The notes: generated from the letters alone by a model not told the origin. DNA of 64,000 nucleotides from Gammaproteobacteria bacterium (GCA_003132025.1 PKWJ01000054.1:23363-87362), one strand, 5' to 3'; shown: positions 35,671 through 44,108, counted from the stretch's first letter. Numbers and translations: made by a program.

Positions 35671-36386
35671 TGGCCGCGGCCATGCCGGCCGAGTTGCTGC
35701 ACGCCGCACGCGCGCCGTATCGCATCGTGGGCCGCTTTGCCTACGGCTTCGCGCGCGGCAAACTCGCGCGTGATCCGGCCTACCGCGTGATCCTCGAGCG
35801 CGGGCTGCTGCAGGGACGGCGGCGAGTGCTGGATCTGGGCTGCGGGCTGGGGTTGCTGGCCGCGGTGCTGCTGGCCGCCGAACACTGCAGCCGGGATGGC
35901 GACTGGCCGGCGAGTTGGGCGGCCGCTCCGCGCGGGCTGTCGATACGCGGCATCGAGCTGCGGGCGCGTACCGTGGAGTGCGCCCGGCGCGCACTCGGCG
36001 CCGCAGCCGACATCATCCACGGCGACATCCGTGAGGCCGATTTTGGTGCCGCCGATGCGGTGGTGATGCTCGATGTGCTGCATTATATCGAGCGCGATGC
36101 GCATCGGGCGCTGCTGCGACGCGTGCACGCCACGCTGGCGCCTGCCGGTGTGCTGTTGTTGCGCGTCGGCGATGCCGCCGCCGGCCTGCGCTTTCGAGCC
36201 GGCCTGTGGTGGGACCGGGCGGATATGCTGGCCCGCGGATACGGCTGGGTCCGGCTGCATTGCCGCAGCGTGGCCGAGTGGCGCGCATTGCTGCTCGAAT
36301 GCGGCTTCGACAGCCAGGTACTGTCGGCCAGTGAGGGAACACCGTTTGCCAACGCGCTGTTGTATGCGCGGCCTCGATCTCGATGA
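35667..36386 (+). CDS. class I SAM-dependent methyltransferase
   Basis: A 239-residue Rossmann-fold methyltransferase. Motif I is VLDLGCGLGLLAAVLLA, IRGIELRARTVECARRA is motif II and DAVVMLDVLHYIERD is motif IV. Xanthomonadin and E. coli aryl polyenes carry O- or C-methyl groups on the aryl head, so methylation there is likely. ATGA overlaps bind it to the deacetylase upstream and the ketosynthase downstream. Confidence 0.82.
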   Translation: MMAAAMPAELLHAARAPYRIVGRFAYGFARGKLARDPAYRVILERGLLQGRRRVLDLGCGLGLLAAVLLAAEHCSRDGDWPASWAAAPRGLSIRGIELRARTVECARRALGAAADIIHGDIREADFGAADAVVMLDVLHYIERDAHRALLRRVHATLAPAGVLLLRVGDAAAGLRFRAGLWWDRADMLARGYGWVRLHCRSVAEWRALLLECGFDSQVLSASEGTPFANALLYARPRSR

Positions 36387-37576
36387 CACCACTACAGTTG
36401 ACCCATTTCACCGCGACCAGCTGCCTGGGTCGCGGGCTCTCGGCGACGCTGGGAGCGCTCGAGGCGGCACACAGCGGTCTTACGCCCTGCCATTTTGAGA
36501 CCGTCGAGCTGCAGACCTATATCGGTGAGGTCGCGGACCTCGACGCCGTGCGCCTGCCACCGTCGCTGCAGCACTTCGACTGCCGCAATAACCGCCTGGC
36601 GCAGCTCGGCCTGACGCAGGACGGCTTCGACGTCGCGGTACATTCGGCCATCGAGCGCCTGGGCGCAGGACGCGTCGGCGTTTTTCTCGGCACCAGCACC
36701 TCGGGCATCCTGACGACCGAGATCGCTTATCGGCATCTCGATCCGCTTACCGGAGCGCTGACCGCGGACTTCGACTATCGCGGTACCCATAATTCGTTTT
36801 CTGTCGCCGACTATGTCAGCCACCGCTTCGGGCTGGCCGGCCCGGCGGTCACGGTGTGCACCGCATGTTCCTCGAGCGCCAAAGTTTTTGCCGCCGCACA
36901 GCGCATGCTTGCCGCCGGTCAGATCGACGCGGCGATCGTAGGCGGCGTCGATTCGCTGTGCCTGACGACGCTGTACGGCTTTCATTCGCTGCAGCTGAGT
37001 TCACCGCAGCCGTGCCGGCCGTTCGATCGGGCGCGCGACGGCCTGTCGATCGGCGAAGCCGCAGCGTTCGCGCTGCTCGAACGCGCGCCGGCTACGCTCA
37101 ATCCCGAGGCGATCCTGCTGCTGGGCGCCGGCGAGTCGAGCGACGCCTATCACATGTCCAGTCCGCACCCGGAAGGGGCCGGCGCGCGCAGCGCCATGCA
37201 GCGTGCGCTGGCCGACGCCGGGCTGGCGCCGGAGCATGTCGACTACATCAATCTGCACGGCACCGGAACGCCGAGCAATGACAGCGCCGAGAGCCGCGCG
37301 GTGGCCACGCTGTTCGGCACCGTCACCCCCTGCAGCTCCACCAAGGGCGCCACCGGGCACGCGCTCGGCGCCGCCGGCGCGCTCGAGGCGGTGATCTGCG
37401 CACTCGCGCTCCAGGCCGAGTTGATGCCCGGGGGACTGAACCTGCGCCAGCGCGATCCCGAACTGGCAGTGAACTACCTGACTGGCAATCAGCGCGCTCC
37501 GCTGCGACGCGTACTGAGCAACTCCTTCGGCTTTGGCGGCGCCAACTGCGCGCTGCTGCTTGGCCGCGCAGGTTAG
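36383..37576 (+). CDS. beta-ketoacyl-ACP synthase (chain-extending, ApeO/XanH type)
   Basis: A 397-residue FabF-like condensing enzyme. The catalytic Cys-His-His triad is complete: C162 in TACSSS, H292 in NLHGTGTPSND and H326 in KGATGHALGAAG. It would extend the starter with malonyl-ACP. It is followed after 6 nt by a shorter ketosynthase-like partner, which in aryl-polyene systems forms a heterodimer and sets chain length. Confidence 0.88.
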   Translation: MTPLQLTHFTATSCLGRGLSATLGALEAAHSGLTPCHFETVELQTYIGEVADLDAVRLPPSLQHFDCRNNRLAQLGLTQDGFDVAVHSAIERLGAGRVGVFLGTSTSGILTTEIAYRHLDPLTGALTADFDYRGTHNSFSVADYVSHRFGLAGPAVTVCTACSSSAKVFAAAQRMLAAGQIDAAIVGGVDSLCLTTLYGFHSLQLSSPQPCRPFDRARDGLSIGEAAAFALLERAPATLNPEAILLLGAGESSDAYHMSSPHPEGAGARSAMQRALADAGLAPEHVDYINLHGTGTPSNDSAESRAVATLFGTVTPCSSTKGATGHALGAAGALEAVICALALQAELMPGGLNLRQRDPELAVNYLTGNQRAPLRRVLSNSFGFGGANCALLLGRAG

Positions 37577-37582
37577 CCGCCA

Positions 37583-38389
37583 ATGAGCACGCTGACAGGC
37601 TGCGTCCACAGCTTGGGATTACTCGGTCCGGGTCTCGCCGACTGGAGCGCAGCCCGTGCGGTGCTTAACGGCGAGTTGCCGCACGTCGCGGCGCGCACCG
37701 TGCTGCCGCCGCCGGCCGTGCTGCCGCCGGCGGAACGGCGTCGCGCCGGTCGCGTGATCAAACTCGCGCTCGCGGTGGGCGCCGAAGCACTGGCGCACGC
37801 GGGCTCGGATAGCGCACTCGATGTGCGAGCGCTGTCGACGGTATTTACTTCGTCCGGCGGCGACGGCGACAACTGCCACGAAATCTGCCTGTCGCTGGCA
37901 AGCCACGATCGGCTGATCTCCCCCACGCGCTTCCACAACTCGGTCCACAATGCGGCCGCCGGCTACTGGGGCATCGCCTACGGCTGCACCGAGGCCTCGA
38001 CCTCGCTGTGCGCCGGCGATGCCAGCTTTGGCGCCGGGCTGCTGGAGGCCCTGGCGCAGCTGGCCTGCGGCGCGCCGGCGGTACTGTTGCTGGCGTACGA
38101 TGCCGACTACCCGCAGCCGCTGCACGCCAAGCGGCCGGTAGCCGACGCCTTTGGCGTCGCGCTGCTGCTGACAGCGCCGGCCATGGGCAGCGCGCTGCCG
38201 CGGCTGCAGCTGCGCTTGAGCGACGCGCCGGCTGCGACCATGGATGATGCCGGCCTGGAATCACTGCGCGCGTCAATTCCCGCGGCCCGCAGCCTGCCGC
38301 TGCTCGAGCGTCTGGCGCAGCGGCGCGCGGGCACCGTGCTACTGGATTATCTGGACACCGCGCGACTGGCGGTGGAGGTGCAGACTTGA
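37583..38389 (+). CDS. ketosynthase-like chain-length-factor partner
   Basis: A 268-residue protein matching the PF13723 ketosynthase-like domain found in aryl-polyene clusters. It covers only the N-terminal half of a ketosynthase. RFHNSVHNAAAGYWGIAYG and TSLCAGDASFGAGLLEAL are typical, and the two catalytic His regions of a full ketosynthase are absent, so it cannot condense alone. It is expected to pair with the ketosynthase encoded just before. Its stop forms a TTGA overlap with the next gene. Confidence 0.84.
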   Translation: MSTLTGCVHSLGLLGPGLADWSAARAVLNGELPHVAARTVLPPPAVLPPAERRRAGRVIKLALAVGAEALAHAGSDSALDVRALSTVFTSSGGDGDNCHEICLSLASHDRLISPTRFHNSVHNAAAGYWGIAYGCTEASTSLCAGDASFGAGLLEALAQLACGAPAVLLLAYDADYPQPLHAKRPVADAFGVALLLTAPAMGSALPRLQLRLSDAPAATMDDAGLESLRASIPAARSLPLLERLAQRRAGTVLLDYLDTARLAVEVQT

Positions 38390-38871
38390 AGCTCGATCAC
38401 GCATGGATCGCCGCCCATATTCCCCACCAGGGCAGCATGTGCCTGCTGGAAGAGGTGCTGTCCTGGGACCTGCAGCGCATTGCATGTCGCAGCACCAGTC
38501 ATTGCGCGATCGACAATCCGCTGCGCGCCCACGGGCAGCTCGGCGCCGCCTGCGCCATCGAGTACGCGGCGCAGGCCGTGGCCGTCCACGGCGCGCTGCT
38601 GCAATGCCCGCCGGCCAGTGGCAGCGGCTTTGGCATGCTCACCAGCGCGCGCCGGGTCGAACTCGCGGTGGCCCGCTTGGACGATCTGGCGCCCGATCTG
38701 CTGGTCAGCGCCCTGCGCCTGCACAGCGATGCAGTCAGCGCGCTGTATTCATTTGCCCTGCACGATCGCGAGCGGCTGCTGGCGCAGGGCCGCCTGAGCC
38801 TGCTGCATGGCGCGGTCGCGATCGCGCAGCCGAGTCCGAACTCGCGCACCTCGCCGGCGGTAAGGCCATGA
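38386..38871 (+). CDS. ApeP-like hotdog 3-hydroxyacyl-ACP dehydratase
   Basis: A 161-residue hotdog protein with the IPHQGSMCLLEEV motif (catalytic-type His14) seen in the ApeP dehydratase group. AIEYAAQAVAVHGAL follows in the long helix. It starts at TTG in a TTGA overlap with the upstream stop. Two hotdog proteins in one cluster is normal for aryl polyenes: one dehydrates and the other may help or act as thioesterase. Assignment of each role is not possible from sequence. Confidence 0.8.
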   Translation: MKLDHAWIAAHIPHQGSMCLLEEVLSWDLQRIACRSTSHCAIDNPLRAHGQLGAACAIEYAAQAVAVHGALLQCPPASGSGFGMLTSARRVELAVARLDDLAPDLLVSALRLHSDAVSALYSFALHDRERLLAQGRLSLLHGAVAIAQPSPNSRTSPAVRP

Positions 38872-39599
38872 CTTCCAGCGGGCGACGCGCGCTGGTGACC
38901 GGCGGCAGCGGCGGCGTCGGCGCCGCCATCTGCCAGCGCCTGGCGCAGTCGGGACACCACGTCTACGTGCATGCTCATCGGGCGCGCGAGCAGGCGCAAG
39001 CCCAGGTGCAGCAGCTTCGGGCCGACGGCCTGAGTGCCGAGACGCTGTGCTTCGACGTCACCGATGCTGCCGGCACGCAGGCGGCGATCGAGGTCATGCT
39101 GGCCGCGGGCCCGATTCAGATACTGGTGAACAACGCCGGCATCCATGACGACGCGGTGTTTCCGGGCATGTCGGCGCTGCAGTGGCAGCGGGTGATCGAT
39201 GTCTCGCTGCAGGGTTTCTTCCACGTCACGCAACCGCTGCTGCTGCCGATGCTGCGCACGCGCTGGGGACGGATCCTGAACGTATCCTCAGTGGCCGCCC
39301 TGATCGGCAATCGCGGCCAGGTGAATTACGCCGCCGCCAAAGGCGCGCTGATCTCGGCCACGCGCGCGCTGGCGCTGGAAGTCGCCACTCGCGGCGTGAC
39401 GGTGAACGCGATCGCTCCGGGAATCATCACCACCAGCATGACCGAGGCCACCTTCGATGACGCCGCGATCGCGCGCCTGGTACCGATGCGGCGCGCCGGC
39501 ACCGGCAGCGAAGTCGCCAGCCTGATCGATTTCCTGGCCGCCGACGGCGCGGGCTACATCACCGGCCAGGTGGTGTCGATCAACGGTGGCATGTACTGA
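38868..39599 (+). CDS. 3-ketoacyl-ACP reductase (FabG-like)
   Basis: A 243-residue short-chain dehydrogenase/reductase. The NADPH motif is VTGGSGGVGAAI, NNAG is in LVNNAGIHDD, the catalytic residues are in NVSSVAAL and VNYAAAKGAL (Ser-Tyr-Lys), and AIAPGIITTSM follows. ATG at 38868 is set by an ATGA overlap. It would reduce the 3-keto group in each polyene-building cycle and is the last gene of the coupled array. Confidence 0.9.
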   Translation: MTSSGRRALVTGGSGGVGAAICQRLAQSGHHVYVHAHRAREQAQAQVQQLRADGLSAETLCFDVTDAAGTQAAIEVMLAAGPIQILVNNAGIHDDAVFPGMSALQWQRVIDVSLQGFFHVTQPLLLPMLRTRWGRILNVSSVAALIGNRGQVNYAAAKGALISATRALALEVATRGVTVNAIAPGIITTSMTEATFDDAAIARLVPMRRAGTGSEVASLIDFLAADGAGYITGQVVSINGGMY

Positions 39600-39646
39600 C
39601 CTGCGCGCCTGAGGGGTAGGCGCAGGGGTGGCGATCGGCTGGCAGG

Positions 39647-39652
39647 TATAAT
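39647..39652 (+). promoter_or_regulatory. candidate -10 element (TATAAT) before the small secreted protein
   Basis: A perfect TATAAT ends 7 nt before the ATG at 39660, after the cluster's last gene. If used, the transcript of the small gene would have almost no leader, or initiation codon choice is wrong. No convincing -35 is visible. Confidence 0.3.
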
Positions 39653-39659
39653 CCGCCCG

Positions 39660-40001
39660 ATGCGCGCCGATCATCGCCAGTTGCCGCCTACCCGCCAGCC
39701 AGGCGCCCGCCTGCCGCTGCTGTTGATCATGCTGATTATGTTGCCCTTGGGCGAAGGTGCAGTGGCCGCCAACAAGCCCAACACAGCTGGCACCACGGCG
39801 CCCCCTGCAGTGCCCACCAGCGTACTCAAGCCGCCGGTGCAGTCGGCCGCCACCGGAAGCCTTAAGAGCAGCCGCCAGGCGCTGCTCAAGCAGCGCAACA
39901 CCACCGTCACTGGCCTCACCAACCGCCATCCGGGGAAGATCATCGGGACCACCACCCCACCCCCTAGGATCATTGTCACAAAACGAAATCTTCCTAAGTA
40001 A
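39660..40001 (+). CDS. hypothetical secreted or membrane-anchored small protein
   Basis: A 113-residue protein that I do not recognise. A hydrophobic segment (RLPLLLIMLIMLPLGEGAVA, residues about 17-36) ends in AVAA and could be a cleavable signal peptide. The mature part is rich in Thr, Pro, Ser and basic residues with no clear fold (KPNTAGTTAPPAVPT, then TGLTNRHPGKIIG). It follows the ketoreductase by 60 nt in the same direction. It could be a surface or matrix peptide or a non-coding artefact; the signal-like start argues for a real gene. Confidence 0.45.
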   Translation: MRADHRQLPPTRQPGARLPLLLIMLIMLPLGEGAVAANKPNTAGTTAPPAVPTSVLKPPVQSAATGSLKSSRQALLKQRNTTVTGLTNRHPGKIIGTTTPPPRIIVTKRNLPK

Positions 40002-40029
40002 GCCGCTGATTTAAAACAGTTATATTTCA

Positions 40030-40047
40030 TGTCGCCATCAGGCGACA
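40030..40047. repeat. short perfect hairpin, possible weak terminator
   Basis: TGTCGCC, a 4-nt loop ATCA, then GGCGACA form a 7-bp stem between the small secreted gene (ends 40001) and the lpxL gene (minus strand, ends 40274). On the minus strand it is followed by an AT-rich run rather than a clean T-tract, so terminator activity is doubtful. Confidence 0.3.
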
Positions 40048-40110
40048 GCGTCCCGGGCGCTGGAAATGTTAAAATCTGGCGCATCAGGTAACGCGTCGAG
40101 GGATGCACCA

Positions 40111-40242
40111 ATGACTCGCAGACGACTAAGGCTCCCCGCAGCAATCGCGTTACTTGCCCAGTACAACGCCGACCTGCACCAGGCGGCACACAGCATCCAC
40201 TGCTGGTGGGACGGCGTACGCGCACGCGTCGCCCAGGCCTGA
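40111..40242 (+). CDS. small basic protein of 43 residues, unknown function
   Basis: ATG at 40111 is preceded by a strong Shine-Dalgarno-like GAGGGA with 7 nt spacing. It encodes MTRRRLRLPAAIALLAQYN, then a Trp-rich end, to a TGA at 40240-40242. The first part is basic then hydrophobic, the second contains HCWWDGVRARV. I recognise no family. Because the ribosome-binding site is good and the gap is otherwise empty (40002-40273), I list it as a probable small gene. Expression is unknown. Confidence 0.4.
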   Translation: MTRRRLRLPAAIALLAQYNADLHQAAHSIHCWWDGVRARVAQA

Positions 40243-40273
40243 AAGCCCCGATCCGTTCCGCCCTTTAAGTTTC

Positions 40274-41209
40274 TCAATGCGGTGGCGGCTGGGCGCCTGA
40301 GTCTTCGGGCGGAGCCGCTTTCCAGCGCCGATGAATCCAGGTCCAGTCGGCGGGATTCTCCCGGATCATTGCTTCCACAAAACCCGCATAGCGAGCGGTG
40401 AACACCGCCGGATCGAGCCGCTCGCCGGCGGCGCAGATCGGCAGAAAATCCAGCTGGTAGTGGCCGCGGCTCACTCGACGCATGGGCACGAAGAAGGCCG
40501 CATACCCGGTCAGGCGGGCGATCTCCGCCGGCCCCGGGTAGAAAGCGCTCTCGCGGCCAAGGAAACTCAGCCACTGGCGCCGGCCGCTGGAGGACGGGCT
40601 CTGATCGGCGTGCAGGGCCACCGCGTGTGGCTGCCCGCGGCGGCGAACGACCTCGCGCACCAGCTTCTTGGCTGCGATCAGGTGCCCGCCGTAACGGCAA
40701 CGCAGCGTGCGCAGTTCGCGGTCGAAGCCAGCGGCGTGCAGCGGTTTGTAGGCCGCATCGATCGGCACTCCCAGAAACAGCACCATCGCCTGCAGTGTCC
40801 ACTCCCAGTTGCACTGGTGCGCACCCAGCACAATGACCGATCGGCCGGCATCAGTCTCCGCGCGCACGCGCTCGACGTGCTGCACGTCCAGATGCGAGCG
40901 CAATTCATCGGCCGACATGTCCGCCGTCTTGAGAAATTCGGCGGCCACCTGCGACAGGTGCCGATAGTACTGGTCGACCAGTGCGTCGATCTCGGGCTCG
41001 GAGCGCTCTGGAAAGCAGCGGCGCAGATTGTCACGCGCCACCGCGACGCGAAAACGAAGCACATGGCGCAGCAGCCACATGATGAGCGCGGTCAGTCGAT
41101 ACAGCGCGCCGAACGGCAATCGCGACAACGCCCTGATCCACAGCGCCGAGCGGCCGTGCTCGCTCACGGCGACTGGTGCTTCGGATTGTTGTTCGGATTG
41201 TTCCGTCAT
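40274..41209 (-). CDS. lpxL: lipid A biosynthesis lauroyl acyltransferase (LpxL family)
   Basis: A 311-residue inner-membrane acyltransferase. The catalytic motif HX4(D/E) is HQCNWE in LGAHQCNWEWTLQ, and CRYGGHLIAAKKLVREVVRR matches the family. A membrane segment lies near residues 35-55. It adds a secondary acyl chain to Kdo2-lipid IVA in the Kdo pathway; lauroyl versus other chain is not resolved. It is separate from the acyltransferases of the pigment cluster and points the other way. Confidence 0.85.
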   Translation of the reverse strand: MTEQSEQQSEAPVAVSEHGRSALWIRALSRLPFGALYRLTALIMWLLRHVLRFRVAVARDNLRRCFPERSEPEIDALVDQYYRHLSQVAAEFLKTADMSADELRSHLDVQHVERVRAETDAGRSVIVLGAHQCNWEWTLQAMVLFLGVPIDAAYKPLHAAGFDRELRTLRCRYGGHLIAAKKLVREVVRRRGQPHAVALHADQSPSSSGRRQWLSFLGRESAFYPGPAEIARLTGYAAFFVPMRRVSRGHYQLDFLPICAAGERLDPAVFTARYAGFVEAMIRENPADWTWIHRRWKAAPPEDSGAQPPPH

Positions 41210-41255
41210 GTTGGGGATAGCTTAAGCGCTCCGAGTCGCGCTAAGGTGCCATATC

Positions 41256-41669
41256 ATGCTGTGGATCAAAGCGCTGCACCTGATTGCGGTCACCGCGTGG
41301 CTTGCCGGTCTGTTCTACCTGCCGCGTATTTTCGTGCACTACGCCGAAGGTCGTGCCGCGGGTGAGGACGTGCGCCGGCTGGTAGTCATGGCACGCAAGT
41401 TATTTGCTTTCATGAGCGTCATGGCTTTATTTGCGCTGCTGTTTGGACTGTGGCTGTGGCTCGGCTTCCACGACAGCGGCCGCTGGCTGATGCTCAAGCT
41501 GGTATTCGTGCTCGGGCTTGTGGCCTATCACCTGGCTTGCCGACTGCTGCTGCGGCGCCTGCAGCACGCGGCGCCGCTGCCGAGCCCGTTTGCGCTGCGG
41601 TTGTTCAACGAGGCGGCGTTGCTGCTGGTGGTGCCGATCATCCTGCTGGCGGTGGTAAAGCCGTTCTAG
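41256..41669 (+). CDS. hemJ: protoporphyrinogen oxidase HemJ
   Basis: A 137-residue four-helix membrane protein. LWIKALHLIAVTAWLAGLFY carries the conserved His-Trp-Ala-Gly signature; KLVFVLGLVAYHLACR and FNEAALLLVVPIILLAVVKPF follow. HemJ oxidises protoporphyrinogen IX to protoporphyrin IX in bacteria lacking HemG/HemY. It is next to the haem operon but on the opposite strand, and converges with hemN across 28 nt. Confidence 0.9.
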   Translation: MLWIKALHLIAVTAWLAGLFYLPRIFVHYAEGRAAGEDVRRLVVMARKLFAFMSVMALFALLFGLWLWLGFHDSGRWLMLKLVFVLGLVAYHLACRLLLRRLQHAAPLPSPFALRLFNEAALLLVVPIILLAVVKPF

Positions 41670-41697
41670 AAGCCGCTCACTTGCCCCGGCGCCCCGA

Positions 41698-43068
41698 TCA
41701 CACCGTGCGGCTGAACAGCGCCTTGTCCGGCATGCGGCGCGCCAGCCGGGCATCGAATGCCATGCAGATGTTGCGCAGATAGGCGCGTCCTTTTTCGGTG
41801 ACGCGGCAGCTCGCTGCGCCGAGCTCCACCAGACCATCGGCGGCCGGTTCCGCCAACCGCTCCAGCGCCGTGCTGATGTGCTCGGTGTAGTCGGTCGGCT
41901 GATCCCAGTCGGTCCGCAGCCGCGTCATCAGCCGCAGGATGTGCCGGCGCAGCACCTGGTCTTCCGCATCCAGCAGGTGGCCGCGCTGGATCGGCAGCTC
42001 CCCGAGCGCGACCCGCTCCTGGTAGCGCTGCAGATCCTTTTCATTCTGCGCAAAGGCGTCCCCGGCATCGCCAATGGAGGATACGCCCAGGCCGATCATT
42101 GGCCGGGTGAAAGCGGTCGTGTAGCCCATGAAATTGCGGTGCAAAGTACCGCCGCGCAGCGCCCGCCACAGACTGTCGGTCTCGAGCGCAAAGTGGTCGA
42201 GCCCGATCTCACGATAGCCCTCGCGCTCCAAGCGCTCTCGGCCCAGCTCATAGAGCGCCCGTTTCCGTTCGCCTTCCGGCAGATCGCTTTCGGTGAAGCG
42301 CCGCTGCCCGGGTTTGATCCACGGCACGTGCGCGTATCCATACAGGGCGATGCGGTCCGGCCGCATTCGGCACACCGCGTCCATGGTGGCATCGACGCCC
42401 GCCAGCGTCTGCAGCGGCAAGCCATAGATCAGATCGAAGTTGACGCTGTCGTAGCCGAGCGCGCGCGCGGCCTGCGTGACCTCGCGCACCTGCTGCTCGC
42501 TCTGCACGCGATTGACGATGGCCTGTACGCGCGGATCGAAATCCTGCACGCCCAGGCTGATGCGACGAAAGCCGTGGCGCGCCAGCACCTCGAGCTGCTC
42601 ACCGGTGGTCACGCGTGGATCGACTTCAATCGACGCCACCGCATCGGCGCGGGCCTTAAGCCGCTGGAACAGGCCGGCCAGCAACGACTCGAGCTCGCCG
42701 GGTGTGAGGAAGGTCGGCGTACCGCCGCCGAAGTGCAGCTCGCCGAATTCCAGCAGCGGCAAGCCCAGCTGTCCGCGGTACAGGTCGAGCTCGGCCAGCA
42801 GCGACTGGATGTAGGGGCCGACGAAACCGTGGCTGCGGGTAATGCGGGTGTTGCAGCCGCAGAAGGTGCACAGCGCGCGGCAGAATGGAATATGCAGGTA
42901 GATCGCCGCGCCATGCTCGCTCGCCTGGCCGAGCGCGCCGCCGATGCGCTCGATCCATTGTGCGGCGTTCGGCGCCGCCTCCCAGTACGGCACCGTCGGG
43001 TAGCTGGTGTAGCGCGGGCCGGCGACATCGTATTTCGCCACCAGCGGATCGGCCACGGTTGCATTCAC
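41698..43068 (-). CDS. hemN: oxygen-independent coproporphyrinogen III oxidase HemN
   Basis: A radical-SAM enzyme that decarboxylates coproporphyrinogen III to protoporphyrinogen IX. The radical-SAM cluster motif is CRALCTFCGC, within HIPFCRALCTFCGC. The N-terminal YDVAGPRYTSYPTVPYW signature is typical. The start GTG at 43068 (456 residues) is set by a GTGA overlap with the hemE stop at 43065. A much longer open frame upstream runs through hemE in another frame and is not coding. It ends the hemA-hemCD-kinase-regulator-hemE-hemN array. Confidence 0.94.
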   Translation of the reverse strand: MNATVADPLVAKYDVAGPRYTSYPTVPYWEAAPNAAQWIERIGGALGQASEHGAAIYLHIPFCRALCTFCGCNTRITRSHGFVGPYIQSLLAELDLYRGQLGLPLLEFGELHFGGGTPTFLTPGELESLLAGLFQRLKARADAVASIEVDPRVTTGEQLEVLARHGFRRISLGVQDFDPRVQAIVNRVQSEQQVREVTQAARALGYDSVNFDLIYGLPLQTLAGVDATMDAVCRMRPDRIALYGYAHVPWIKPGQRRFTESDLPEGERKRALYELGRERLEREGYREIGLDHFALETDSLWRALRGGTLHRNFMGYTTAFTRPMIGLGVSSIGDAGDAFAQNEKDLQRYQERVALGELPIQRGHLLDAEDQVLRRHILRLMTRLRTDWDQPTDYTEHISTALERLAEPAADGLVELGAASCRVTEKGRAYLRNICMAFDARLARRMPDKALFSRTV

Positions 43069-44108
43069 CCGAACATCTCCCGCTGCACATTCAGCACCAG
43101 CCGCACGTTGTCCTCCGGCGTGTGCTGCAGGACACCGTGTCCCAAGCCGCAGACCCAGGCGGCGCGCCTGGCCGCCGGCAGTGCCAGCACGCCGGCGAAC
43201 AGCGCGCGCAGGCGCCGCTCCAATTCCGCCGGTGGCAACAGCAGCCACTGCGGATCGATGTTGCCCTGCACACCCCAACGATCGCTTTCTCCCAGCAGCG
43301 CGTCGCGCAGATCGTGCCGCCAGTCGATACCAAGGCACTGCAGATCGATGTCGCGCAGCGCCGCCCAGTGCGCAGGCCCGGTGTCGCGCGAATAATAGAT
43401 CAGCGGCGTGTCCGGGCAGCGGTTGCGAAACTCCCGCACCACCGCCGCCAGCGCCGGTGCCGCCAGCCGCGCGAATTCTCCAGCGCCAAGGGTACCCGCC
43501 GCCGTGTCAAAGATTGCCACGCAATCCGCTCCGGCCTGGGCTTGCAGCACCATGTTGGCGGCCAGCAGCTCACATACGCGCTGGTTGAAGCCGCTGTAGA
43601 GTCCGTTGTCGAGCCCGGCGATGCCGTCGCGCGCAAATCCCTCGTGCGAGCCGGCCACAGCGTAGGCGTAGAGCGTAAACGGTCCACCGACGAAGCCGAT
43701 CAGCGAGCAATCAGCCGGCAGTCGCGTACGCAGCAGCGCAATGGCCTCGGCCTGAAAGCTCATGTGCACCGCACGCGCCGCACCGCCCCGCAGACGCGCC
43801 AGGTCGCTGGTGTGGCGCAGGTGCCAGTCGAGCTTTGGCCCGGGCTCATAGCGCAGGCCCATGCCCATGGCTTCCAGCGGAAACAGCAGATCGGAAAACA
43901 GGATCGCAGCGTCGAAGCCGAAGTCCTCGATCGGCCCGAGCGTGACTTCGACTGCCAGCTGCGGCCGCTTGCACAGCTCGATGAAATCGTGGCGCGCCCG
44001 CAGCCGCTGGTAGTGGCGGTGATAGCGTCCGGCCTGGCGCATGAACCATACCGGCGGCCGACCCGGATTGCGGCGTGCGATCGCCTGCTGCAGCAGCGAC
44101 TCACTCAC
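43065..44108 (-). CDS. hemE: uroporphyrinogen decarboxylase HemE
   Basis: A 347-residue TIM-barrel enzyme, the normal length. PVWFMRQAGRYHRHYQRLR is the substrate-binding signature, FDAAILFSDLLFP follows, and IGFVGGPFTLYAYAV is the second signature. It converts uroporphyrinogen III to coproporphyrinogen III. Its start overlaps the response-regulator gene by 8 nt and its stop overlaps hemN by 4 nt. Confidence 0.95.
   Translation of the reverse strand: MSESLLQQAIARRNPGRPPVWFMRQAGRYHRHYQRLRARHDFIELCKRPQLAVEVTLGPIEDFGFDAAILFSDLLFPLEAMGMGLRYEPGPKLDWHLRHTSDLARLRGGAARAVHMSFQAEAIALLRTRLPADCSLIGFVGGPFTLYAYAVAGSHEGFARDGIAGLDNGLYSGFNQRVCELLAANMVLQAQAGADCVAIFDTAAGTLGAGEFARLAAPALAAVVREFRNRCPDTPLIYYSRDTGPAHWAALRDIDLQCLGIDWRHDLRDALLGESDRWGVQGNIDPQWLLLPPAELERRLRALFAGVLALPAARRAAWVCGLGHGVLQHTPEDNVRLVLNVQREMFG

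Noticed and set aside
20725-40020. Shared 14-nt TAAGCCGCTGATTT at about 20725 and about 40004
   Set aside because: One chance match of this length is expected in a 64-kb window; the contexts differ and no symmetric or mobile-element structure surrounds either copy.
40030-40047. Strong intrinsic terminator after the pigment cluster
   Set aside because: The 7-bp hairpin has no T-tract on the plus strand and only an interrupted AT-rich run on the minus strand, so I kept it as a weak repeat feature only.
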